Source of the DNA: SG8-41 sp035259205
GTDB lineage: Bacteria; Pseudomonadota; Gammaproteobacteria; Burkholderiales; SG8-41
DNA: 64,000 nt
Reading direction: 5' to 3'
Assembly: GCA_035259205.1 (NCBI GenBank)
Contig: DATFWO010000318.1
Span: forward strand, 1-64,000
The translations under genes were made by a program, and so were the position numbers. Every line of letters begins with the position of its first letter. The first letter of the stretch is position 1. Positions 16,992 to 24,570 of this stretch are shown here, in pieces. The notes beneath the pieces were generated by a model that was not told where the DNA came from, searched no databases, and worked only from the letters and a program-made list of their open reading frames with translations.

Positions 16992-18902
16992 ATGCTTTCC
17001 TTCGTGCAAACGCCCAATTTGAGAATCCGCGTTTTCGTGGCGGTATTCGCGCTCGCCTGCATTGCGAGCCTCGCGTTTGTTTTTGCGCGCCCTGCCGTAT
17101 ACGCCGGCAGCGCTCGCCTGCAGGTAGAGATGCTGCCCGGTTCGTCCCAGAGCGGGGACGGCGATAACACCGCTCCCAATCTGCTCGTGGCGGCGCAGGC
17201 CCTTACCAGCAACGTGGTCCTCGACGAGGTCGCACGCCAGCTCGGCGGCTCGCCGTCGCTCAATGCGGACGCGCTGCGGGGCATGCTGAGCGCGGCGCCG
17301 GTCGAGGGAACCAACGTTATCGACCTGCACGGCGAAGGCGGCGATCGCGAGCTTCTGCTGCGCGCGCTCAGGGCATGGACCGAAGCCTGGCGGCGGACTG
17401 AAACCGATGCCCACGCTCAATCGTCTACGGCCACGCTCGAGGATGCGCGCACCAGCGTGGAACAGCTCAAGCGGGACGTCGCCGCCAAGCGCCAGGAGCT
17501 CGAGCAGTTCCGCAAGAAGTTTGACATCGTATCGGGGGAGCGGGATGAAAATCAATCCGCCGCGCGACTGAGAGCGCTGAATAGCGCCATCAACGAGGCG
17601 CGCAACCGGGAAGTGAAGGCCGAGGCGGCCTTGAACGCCATGCGCGAGAACATGGCCGCCGGCAAGCCGGTTGCGGGAGCGGCGGAGCGTGCCGTCGTGG
17701 CCGACCTGGAAAGGCGGGCGAGTGATCTGCGTGACCGGATGAAGGATCTCGAGCAGGAGTTCACTCCCCACTATCTGTCGTTCGATCCCAAATACAAGGC
17801 GATGAAGGCGAACCTGACGCGGCTCGAGCAGCAGATCGAGCAGGAGAGGCGAGGCAGCGCTGCTCAGGCTGTACAGGCTGCGGAGGACGAACTCGCAAGC
17901 TCGAGGCAGGCCCAGCTGCGCTTGCAACAGGAGTTCACTGTACGCAAACGGGAGACCCAGGAGTTCTCCACGCGATTTTCCGAGCAGACCGCGCTGGTCA
18001 ATGAGCTCAAGCGGCTGGAGGAATCGTACGACGGCGAGAAGGCGCGCCTTGCGGCGCTCGATGCAGGAAGGAAGCGCGCTGGTCCGAAGATGACCGTATT
18101 GGCGGTTCCCTCGGTCCCCGAGCGCCCCATCCGCCCCGATTACTGGCGCGACGCCCTGATCGGCATTGCCGGTTCTTGCGCGCTCGGCTTCGCGGCGGTT
18201 TGGTTCGTGGAATTTTTCAAGCGCTCCGGTGTGCCGCGCCTGGAGCCGGCTACGCAACCCATCATCCATATCTCCTATCCGCCCGGCATAACGCTCGATC
18301 GCGCGGTGCCGGTACTGGCCTCTGACGCACCGCGCCTCATCGAGCGGATCCCCCAGTTTCCCCGCGAACTGTCCGGGCCCGAGGTCTACGCGCTGTGGAA
18401 CGCCGCGGGCCCGGACGCACGGGTGGTCGTCGCCGGATTGCTCGGTGGCCTGTCGCTCGAGGATCTCACCGCGTTGCGCCATGAGGATGTCGATTTCGAC
18501 GCCAACAGCATGCGGATCCCCAGCGTTTCAGGCCGGTCAGGCGCTTTGCGCGACCCGTTGCGGCGTTTGTTGATCGAGCGGCGGCCGGCGACTGGCAGCG
18601 GAGCCGCGCTGAGCGACCGGCAAGGGAAACCGCTGTCGAACGCGGACCTCGAGGGCCTGGTCGCATGCGCCGCCTGCGACGCGGGTCTATCGAACCCGGT
18701 CGAGGTAACCTCCGAAGCGCTGCGCCACACCTATTTTGCATATCTCATCCGGCAGGGCGCGCGGTTGGCGGACATCGGCGAATTCATAGGCCATATTTCG
18801 CCTGCGGCTTTCCGCGACTACGGTCGGCTCTCGCCGGCCGGACCCGGACTGCCGCTCGAGCAGATAGACCCGGTTTTTCCCGCGCTGCGCGTCCAAGGCT
18901 AG
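16992..18902 (+). CDS. Wzz-like chain-length/co-polymerase protein fused to a degenerate tyrosine-recombinase-like domain
   Basis: 636 residues. The N-terminal membrane helix (RIRVFVAVFALACIASLAFV) is followed by a periplasmic region with a long coiled coil (about 150-375). A second helix at ~384-410 comes after a Pro-rich PERPIRPDYW, the polysaccharide co-polymerase (Wzz) layout. The cytoplasmic C-terminus (~455-636) aligns with the XerC/D catalytic core: GLSLEDLTALRHEDVD matches the Arg-I helix, and LRHTYFAYLIRQGARLADI leads to IGH and then Y. Arg578, His601 and Tyr610 have the canonical spacings of 23 and 9 residues. The first Arg is Ser488 and the HxxR His is Glu575. It is probably not an active recombinase; a regulatory or structural role is inferred. 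This occupies the position of the kinase in BY-kinases. Confidence 0.8.
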   Translation: MLSFVQTPNLRIRVFVAVFALACIASLAFVFARPAVYAGSARLQVEMLPGSSQSGDGDNTAPNLLVAAQALTSNVVLDEVARQLGGSPSLNADALRGMLSAAPVEGTNVIDLHGEGGDRELLLRALRAWTEAWRRTETDAHAQSSTATLEDARTSVEQLKRDVAAKRQELEQFRKKFDIVSGERDENQSAARLRALNSAINEARNREVKAEAALNAMRENMAAGKPVAGAAERAVVADLERRASDLRDRMKDLEQEFTPHYLSFDPKYKAMKANLTRLEQQIEQERRGSAAQAVQAAEDELASSRQAQLRLQQEFTVRKRETQEFSTRFSEQTALVNELKRLEESYDGEKARLAALDAGRKRAGPKMTVLAVPSVPERPIRPDYWRDALIGIAGSCALGFAAVWFVEFFKRSGVPRLEPATQPIIHISYPPGITLDRAVPVLASDAPRLIERIPQFPRELSGPEVYALWNAAGPDARVVVAGLLGGLSLEDLTALRHEDVDFDANSMRIPSVSGRSGALRDPLRRLLIERRPATGSGAALSDRQGKPLSNADLEGLVACAACDAGLSNPVEVTSEALRHTYFAYLIRQGARLADIGEFIGHISPAAFRDYGRLSPAGPGLPLEQIDPVFPALRVQG

Positions 18903-18947
18903 CCCTCGCCGTGCGGCGTGTGCCGGCCAATGGCCGACGGGCTGTCC

Positions 18948-19787
18948 TTATTCGAATCCGGCGATCTTTGCGTTCCGCAGCATCTCGCGGATGTACTGGG
19001 ACGGAATCGCATAAGTAATTCCGCTGGGCCGGCTGATCGCCGCCTCACGGGTTCCCTGCACGAATACGGCATTGATGATCCCATAGACCGTTCCGTCATC
19101 CGGATCGTATAGCGGACTGCCGCTGTTGCCGGGATACGCGGTGCCGTCGAGCTGGAACACGTGGTAGAAGGAATTGCGGATGCGATCTATCGCCTGCGCG
19201 GTCAGCTGCTGGGCGGTGATGCCCGGAAGAGCGACGGGCGTGATCGCGGCAATCATGGCGCGGTGGGTCGCTGGATGAAAGCCGAGCACGGCGACGATGG
19301 GAAACCCCGTTAGAACGAGCTGCTGGCCTTCGCGCACCCCGGCCGAATCGCCAAGCTTGAGCGCTGGCAGTGGATCACCGGCGATCTTCAGTAGCGCCAG
19401 ATCATGGTCCTTGTCGACCGCCACGACTTCGGCCGCTCGAACCTGGCCTGCGCCGTCCTTGGAAACGAGCACCACGCGCGATTCTTTCTTCTCCTCGTCG
19501 AGGGGCCGCATGGCGACGTGGGCGTTGGTCACGACGTACCGGCCGTCGGCGACCACGAAACCGGTGCCGCCGAACTGAACGGCCGGGCTGCGGACCTTGA
19601 GAAACGTGCCGATTGCAACGATGGACGGCTTCACCCGTTCAATGGTCTGCGTCAGCTCGGCGCCGCCGGCCGGATGAGGTATCGCCAGGCTTGCGGTGAG
19701 CGATAAGAAGAGCAGCAACTGGGTGATATGCCGGAGGGCACAGTCGAGCAGAAGGTTGAGGGGCGCGGACCTCATTGAGGTAGCCAT
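18948..19787 (-). CDS. Periplasmic trypsin-like (S1C/Deg-type) serine protease without PDZ domain
   Basis: 279 residues. A hydrophobic N-terminus (LLLFLSLTASLAIPHPAGGA) serves as signal peptide or anchor. The trypsin-fold triad is visible: His90 in VVTNAHV, Asp129 in DKDHDLALLKI and Ser222 in YPGNSGSPLY. Deg/HtrA proteases usually carry one or two PDZ domains; here the chain ends shortly after the protease domain. It likely cleaves misfolded or specific envelope proteins. It is a single gene convergent with the Wzz-like gene and divergent from tviB. The substrate is unknown. Confidence 0.88.
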   Translation of the reverse strand: MATSMRSAPLNLLLDCALRHITQLLLFLSLTASLAIPHPAGGAELTQTIERVKPSIVAIGTFLKVRSPAVQFGGTGFVVADGRYVVTNAHVAMRPLDEEKKESRVVLVSKDGAGQVRAAEVVAVDKDHDLALLKIAGDPLPALKLGDSAGVREGQQLVLTGFPIVAVLGFHPATHRAMIAAITPVALPGITAQQLTAQAIDRIRNSFYHVFQLDGTAYPGNSGSPLYDPDDGTVYGIINAVFVQGTREAAISRPSGITYAIPSQYIREMLRNAKIAGFE

Positions 19788-19981
19788 TTTACGTGTTTGC
19801 CATTAGACTTGGCGCGTTTTGGCGTTCATCCGGAACGTCGCGCCCGCCAGTTGCGGGTGCGGGCAAAAAAATGGCGGTCGGCTTGCGTCGGCCCGCATGA
19901 ACCGCCGCTGGTGAAGGGCCTCACCGCGCCGGCGCGCCGGAAACGGGACTGCCTGCTGTCAATAATACAGAGCACGGATTG

Positions 19982-21262
19982 ATGAGCGTAATCGCTGTCG
20001 TTGGGCTTGGATACGTGGGCTTGCCGCTTGCCGTGGAGTTCGGCAAGAAGGGCGAGACCATTGGGTTCGACTTGTCGCGGGAGAAGGTCGAGAGCTACCG
20101 CCGCTTCGAGGACCCGACCGGCGAGGTGGCGAGCGCGGATCTGCGCGCCGCGAAGCATCTGACAGTGACCTCGGAGCCGGCGGCACTCGCGCGGGCTGAT
20201 TTCATCATCGTTGCGGTGCCGACGCCGGTCGACGGTGCGCATCAGCCCGATCTGAGCCCGCTCGTACGCGCGAGCGAAACGGTGGGCAGGAATCTGAAAC
20301 GCGGCGCCATCGTCGTCTATGAATCGACGGTCTACCCGGGCGCGACGGAGGAAGTGTGCATTCCGGTCATCGAGAAATTTTCCGGAAAGCGCTGGAAACA
20401 CGATTTCCACGTCGGCTATTCTCCGGAGCGCATCAATCCCGGCGACAAGGAACATACGCTGACCCGGATCCTGAAAGTGGTGTCCGGAGACGATGCCGAG
20501 ACGCTCGAAAAGGTCGCCGCGCTCTACGAAAGCATCGTCACCGCCGGAGTGTACCGGGCGTCGAGCCTCAAAGTAGCGGAGGCCGCCAAAGTGATAGAGA
20601 ACACGCAGCGCGACCTCAATATCGCCCTGATGAACGAGCTTGCGATCCTGTTCGACCGGATCGGCATCGATACACTCGAAGTGCTGCAGGCCGCCGGGAC
20701 GAAATGGAACTTCCTGCCGTTCCGGCCGGGTCTCGTCGGCGGACACTGCATCGGCGTCGATCCCTATTACCTTACCCACAAGGCCGACATGCTGGGCTAC
20801 CACCCGCAGGTGATCCTGGCGGGGCGCCGGATCAACGACGGCATGGGCAAGTTCATAGCCGAGCAGACCGTCAAGCACATGATCCGCAACGGCTCGCAGA
20901 TCAAGGGCTCGAAGGTCAACGTCCTCGGATTGACCTTCAAGGAAGACTGTCCCGACATCCGCAATACGCGGGTGATCGACGTCGTCCACGAGTTACAGGC
21001 GTACGGCGTCGACGTGCACGTCCATGATCCCGTGCCCAATGCGGACGAGGCGCGACACGAGTACGGGATCGTGCTCGAGTCGTGGGAAGCGTTGCCGCGC
21101 GCGAGCGCGGTGATTGTGGCGGTCGTGCACCGCGAGTTCGTGACGAAGCCGATGTCCGAGTTCGTCGCCAAAGTCGTCGACGGGGGCTGCTTCATCGACG
21201 TCAAGGCCCGCTTTGATGTGGCCGCATTGCGGAAAGCGGGTCTGACGGTCTGGCGGTTGTGA
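19982..21262 (+). CDS. tviB: UDP-N-acetylhexosamine (nucleotide-sugar) 6-dehydrogenase, TviB/WbpO-like
   Basis: 426 residues. The N-terminal Rossmann loop is VVGLGYVGLPLAVEF; the centre has SLKVAEAAKVIENTQRDLNIA; the catalytic Cys256 sits in GLVGGHCIGVDPYYL; and the C-terminal UDP-binding domain has LGLTFKEDCPDIRNTR. These are the signatures of NAD-dependent UDP-sugar 6-dehydrogenases of the UDP-GalNAc/UDP-GlcNAc type, which make uronic acids. The ATG at 19982 is preferred over an in-frame TTG three bases earlier. The stop codon overlaps the next gene's GTG (GTGA). With the epimerase it should supply UDP-N-acetylgalactosaminuronic acid or a relative for the exopolysaccharide. Confidence 0.9.
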   Translation: MSVIAVVGLGYVGLPLAVEFGKKGETIGFDLSREKVESYRRFEDPTGEVASADLRAAKHLTVTSEPAALARADFIIVAVPTPVDGAHQPDLSPLVRASETVGRNLKRGAIVVYESTVYPGATEEVCIPVIEKFSGKRWKHDFHVGYSPERINPGDKEHTLTRILKVVSGDDAETLEKVAALYESIVTAGVYRASSLKVAEAAKVIENTQRDLNIALMNELAILFDRIGIDTLEVLQAAGTKWNFLPFRPGLVGGHCIGVDPYYLTHKADMLGYHPQVILAGRRINDGMGKFIAEQTVKHMIRNGSQIKGSKVNVLGLTFKEDCPDIRNTRVIDVVHELQAYGVDVHVHDPVPNADEARHEYGIVLESWEALPRASAVIVAVVHREFVTKPMSEFVAKVVDGGCFIDVKARFDVAALRKAGLTVWRL

Positions 21263-22341
21263 TTGCCAGGGTCGGCGTGACGTCCAGATATCAGGAGGTT
21301 AAGGCGTCCCTGCAGCGTGGCCCGCGCCGGTGGCTGGTCACGGGCGCCGCGGGCTTTATCGGTTCGCACCTCGTGGAGGCGTTGCTCCAGCTCGATCAGG
21401 ACGTCGTCGCGCTCGACAACTTCGCGACCGGGTACGCGCACAATCTCGAGGAGGTGAAGAAGCTGGTCGGCGACCAGCGCTGGCGCAGGCTGAACTTCAT
21501 CGAGGGCGATATCCGGGATCTCGCACACTGCCGCCGCGCATGCGCCGGCGTCGCCTATGTGCTTCATCACGCGGCCCTGGGCTCCGTGCCGCGTTCGATC
21601 GAGGAGCCGCTGAAGAGCCATGAATCCAACGTAACGGGGTTCGTCAACATGCTCGTTGCAGCGCGCGATGCAGGGGTCGAGCGTTTTGTCTACGCGGCGT
21701 CGAGCTCCACCTATGGCGATCATCCGGGTCTACCCAAGGTCGAGGATGTTATCGGACGACCCCTGTCACCGTATGCCGTCACGAAGTACGCGAACGAGCT
21801 CTACGCCGATGTCTTTGCCCGCTGCTATGGCGTCGCTTCAGTCGGACTGCGCTATTTCAACATCTTCGGATCGCGGCAGGATCCCGACGGCGCATACGCG
21901 GCGGTCATCCCGAAGTGGATCGCCCAGTTTCTCAGCGGCCAGCCCGTGTACATCAACGGTGACGGCGAAACCAGCCGCGATTTTTGCTACGTCGAAAACG
22001 CGATCCAGGCGAACCTGCTCGCCGCGGCCACTGCCGATGCGGCCGCTCTGAACCAGGTCTACAACGTTGCGGTCGCCGAACGCACAACGCTTAACGAGCT
22101 GTTCGAAATGCAGCGCGATCTGCTGGTGGAGCATGTTCCGTGGGTGCGCGACTCCAAGCCGCATTACCGGGAATTCCGAGAGGGCGACGTGCGCCACTCC
22201 CAGGCCGATATCTCCAAGGCCGAGAAGCTCCTCGCTTACGTGCCGACCCATCGCCTACGCGAGGGCCTCAAGGAGGCGATGGGATGGTATGTCAGAAACC
22301 TGCGGCAGCAGGCCGGGAACGATCCAGCCAAGGCGACGTGA
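21259..22341 (+). CDS. tviC: UDP-N-acetylglucosamine 4-epimerase-like SDR protein, TviC/WbpP-like
   Basis: 360 residues from GTG 21259, coupled to the dehydrogenase by a four-base overlap. It is an extended short-chain dehydrogenase/reductase: VTGAAGFIGSHLVEALL (NAD loop), ALDNFATGY, AASSSTYGDHPGLPK with the active-site Ser/Thr, and SPYAVTKYANELYA with the Tyr-x-x-x-Lys pair. The extra N-terminal ~27 residues before the Rossmann strand resemble WbpP/TviC epimerases. It probably interconverts UDP-GlcNAc and UDP-GalNAc, or their uronic acids. Pairing with a tviB-type gene is the Vi-antigen arrangement. Confidence 0.9.
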   Translation: MIARVGVTSRYQEVKASLQRGPRRWLVTGAAGFIGSHLVEALLQLDQDVVALDNFATGYAHNLEEVKKLVGDQRWRRLNFIEGDIRDLAHCRRACAGVAYVLHHAALGSVPRSIEEPLKSHESNVTGFVNMLVAARDAGVERFVYAASSSTYGDHPGLPKVEDVIGRPLSPYAVTKYANELYADVFARCYGVASVGLRYFNIFGSRQDPDGAYAAVIPKWIAQFLSGQPVYINGDGETSRDFCYVENAIQANLLAAATADAAALNQVYNVAVAERTTLNELFEMQRDLLVEHVPWVRDSKPHYREFREGDVRHSQADISKAEKLLAYVPTHRLREGLKEAMGWYVRNLRQQAGNDPAKAT

Positions 22342-22387
22342 GAGTACTCCTGCCGCGCGTTACGATCGGCGGGCCACGCAAAAACGC

Positions 22388-22708
22388 CTAGCTCTGGACC
22401 AGATCTTCCAGGCGGCGTCTGGGTAGGGTTCCCCTTTGAGTCCCACCACTGGCGCATAGCAGGCTGGTGAGAGGGTTTCTGCGCTGGCGCCGCCGCCGTT
22501 CCTGGTGAGGGGCGCCATCGGAGACCCATTCCCCCTGAGCGAGCGGGGCGCGGGCCTGTTCCAGTCGCGCTACGACCATCTCGTTGCTGTGTAACAGGAA
22601 TTCGAGAATGGTGCGCGTCTGGTTCTCTATCTTTAGCGACAGCATGTAGATGGCGGTTGCAGTCACCGCCAGTCCCACCACTATCAGCCACCCGATTAAT
22701 TCATTCAT
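22388..22708 (-). CDS. Small single-span membrane protein, predicted sigma-54 target
   Basis: 106 residues. The N-terminus MNELIGWLIVVGLAVTATAI forms one membrane helix, followed by an amphipathic, probably coiled-coil segment (LKIENQTRTILEFLLHSNEM) and a basic C-terminus (QERRRRQRRN). The ATG at 22708 has AGGA about eight bases upstream. A good sigma-54 promoter (22819-22835, minus strand) and an 18-bp element (22897-22914) lie upstream, which supports a real, regulated gene. The function is unknown; a small membrane accessory or regulator of polysaccharide export is possible. Confidence 0.65.
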   Translation of the reverse strand: MNELIGWLIVVGLAVTATAIYMLSLKIENQTRTILEFLLHSNEMVVARLEQARAPLAQGEWVSDGAPHQERRRRQRRNPLTSLLCASGGTQRGTLPRRRLEDLVQS

Positions 22709-22818
22709 CTAGCCATCCTGACGTCATGATGCTTTACACTTGCCACGTAGCCGCACGCGTCGCCTAGACCTCGAGGAGCGACCGACCCATGAGCATTTCG
22801 ACTTCCTCACCACCCACA

Positions 22819-22835
22819 CGCAATTTCCACGCCAA
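22819..22835 (-). promoter_or_regulatory. Sigma-54 promoter of the small membrane protein gene
   Basis: Read on the minus strand: TTGGCGTGGAAATTGCG, with GG and GC pairs 12 bp apart and an ATTGC -12 block. The predicted start near 22808 gives a ~100-nt leader to ATG 22708. Confidence 0.78.
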
Positions 22836-22896
22836 GAAATGTTTATGTAATTGAAACAGATACTTGTTAAAGTGCTCCAGCCGGCTATGGCGCCGT

Positions 22897-22914
22897 TTGT
22901 AAAATATTTCGACA
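22897..22914 (-). promoter_or_regulatory. PrsR-type upstream element, site 3
   Basis: Minus-strand TGTCGAAATATTTTACAA, 64 bp before the GG of the promoter at 22819-22835. It could also serve the divergent sugar-transferase gene, because enhancer-type sites act in both directions. Confidence 0.75.
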
Positions 22915-23040
22915 GAAATTCGAGGAATTGCCGGGTAGACATTTCGCTGCTGCAAGACTCAAATCGCACAACGCGTCACGCTTCCGCCCTGTCATAAAGT
23001 CGACACGTGCGCTGAATTTCAATCACTGAGACGCACTGGT

Positions 23041-23057
23041 TTGGATCGGGCATTGCC
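23041..23057 (+). promoter_or_regulatory. Possible sigma-54 promoter of the initiating sugar transferase
   Basis: TTGGATCGGGCATTGCC has GG and GC pairs 12 bp apart, but GAT in place of the GCA after GG, and C instead of T/A after TTGC. It lies 84 bp before ATG 23141 and 127 bp from site 3. The match is weaker than the other promoters. Confidence 0.4.
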
Positions 23058-23140
23058 CTTTAACACCATGATTGTATTGAATTATAGGTGTTTACCTCGA
23101 CGCGTTGCCGGTGGCACGCGGTTTGCGGTGTAGGGCTGTC

Positions 23141-24532
23141 ATGATCCCGATATTCAGCCATTACGTTCCCGGCAGACTGATATTTCTCGCCGCTCTGGAG
23201 GCGGGAGTACTGTTGCTCGCTGCCTATGTCGGTATTTCCATGCACATGGCCGAGCCCGGCGTGATCGCCAGTTCCGCGCCCTCGCTGCCGCCGCAGATCG
23301 TCGCGTTTGTGTTCGGCATGTTGATCGTCATGTCGAGCATGGGTCTTTACCAGCCCGATCTGTGGGGCAATACCCAGGCGGTTGGCGTGCGCCTCGTTGC
23401 CGCGCTCGTGCTGGGATTTACTGTCATCGGGCTCGTTTCGCATCTGGTTCCGTCGCTGCACTTCGGTCCGCACGCACTCGGCGGCGCGCTGGTCGTAGCG
23501 CTGACCGGAAGCATTGTCGTCCGCGCCGCATTTTTCAAGTGGAGCAACCTGGGCGTATTCAAATCACGGGTGCTGGTGCTCGGCACGGGCTCGCGCGTGA
23601 TGAGGCTTGCAGAATTTGCCCAGCACAATCCGAATCACGTCGTGATCGGGTACGTCGCTCTCCAGGAGTCCAAGCACTACATTCCGCTGCCTCACGTGTT
23701 GCCCATGGAGCCCGGGGAATCGCTGTTGTCCATCGTCAGGAAGTACTCGATCGACCAGATCGTCATTGCGGTGCGCGACCGGCGCGGAGGCGGCTTCCCG
23801 GTGCAGCCGCTGCTGGAGTGCCGCCTGAACGGCGTCAAGGTCACCGAGCTGCCGACGTTCTTCGAACGCGAGTACCGTCAGGTGCTGCTCGAGTCGCTCA
23901 ACCCGAGCTGGATGGTCCTCGGAGAAGGTTTCCGTCAGGGATTTTTCCGCAATTCCGTAAAGCGCTTGTTCGATCTGGCCGTGAGCGGTGTGCTGCTCCT
24001 GCTGACGCTGCCGATCATGTTCATCACCGCTATCTGTATCGCGCTCGAAAGCGGACTGCCCGTCCTGTATCGCCAGGACCGCGTCGGCCAGGGTGGCCGC
24101 ATTTTCACGCTCTACAAGTTCCGCAGCATGAAGAACGATGCGGAGAACGACGGAACGCCGCGCTGGGCGGCCACCGACGATGACCGTACCACGTACGTGG
24201 GGAAGATCATCCGCAAGCTGCGGATCGATGAGCTGCCGCAGATCATCAACGTGCTGAAGGGCGACATGAGCTTTGTCGGACCGCGCCCGGAACGGCCGTA
24301 TTTCGTCGACCAGCTCGGGAGGCAGATACCGTACTATGCATTGCGGCACAGCGTTAAGCCGGGGATCACCGGCTGGGCTCAGGTGCGTTACCCCTATGGC
24401 GCGTCAGTTGACGATGCGATCGAAAAACTTCAGTATGATCTGTACTATGTGAAGAATCACTGCCTCTTCCTCGATCTCATGATCCTGATCGATACCGTGC
24501 AAGTCGTATTGTGGGGCAAGGGGGCGAGATAG
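23141..24532 (+). CDS. Exosortase-associated undecaprenyl-phosphate sugar phosphotransferase (initiating transferase)
   Basis: 463 residues. Four or five N-terminal membrane helices are followed by a Rossmann-like region (SRVLVLGTGSRVMRLAEF) and the C-terminal bacterial sugar transferase domain: VKRLFDLAVSGVLLLLTLPI, YRQDRVGQGGRIFTLYKFRS, RKLRIDELPQIINVLKGDMS, and FVGPRPERPYFV with the conserved DE and P-R-P-E. This is the polyprenyl-phosphate hexose-1-phosphate transferase of the PEP-CTERM/exosortase-A polysaccharide type. It loads the first sugar onto the lipid carrier in the inner membrane. The ATG at 23141 is chosen over an upstream frame extension from 23105. It is followed after 38 bp by prsK. 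Confidence 0.9.
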   Translation: MIPIFSHYVPGRLIFLAALEAGVLLLAAYVGISMHMAEPGVIASSAPSLPPQIVAFVFGMLIVMSSMGLYQPDLWGNTQAVGVRLVAALVLGFTVIGLVSHLVPSLHFGPHALGGALVVALTGSIVVRAAFFKWSNLGVFKSRVLVLGTGSRVMRLAEFAQHNPNHVVIGYVALQESKHYIPLPHVLPMEPGESLLSIVRKYSIDQIVIAVRDRRGGGFPVQPLLECRLNGVKVTELPTFFEREYRQVLLESLNPSWMVLGEGFRQGFFRNSVKRLFDLAVSGVLLLLTLPIMFITAICIALESGLPVLYRQDRVGQGGRIFTLYKFRSMKNDAENDGTPRWAATDDDRTTYVGKIIRKLRIDELPQIINVLKGDMSFVGPRPERPYFVDQLGRQIPYYALRHSVKPGITGWAQVRYPYGASVDDAIEKLQYDLYYVKNHCLFLDLMILIDTVQVVLWGKGAR

Positions 24533-24570
24533 CAAGAGGCTGTTGACCGGGCGCTGGACGGAAATAACCG

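Noticed and set aside
19800..19825. TTGGCGCGTTTTGGCG before tviB as a sigma-54 promoter
   Set aside because: The -12 block and spacing do not fit, and there is no upstream element.
22990..23005. TGTCATAAAGTCGACA as a possible second PrsR element near site 3
   Set aside because: Only the TCGACA half matches; the TTTTACAA block is missing.
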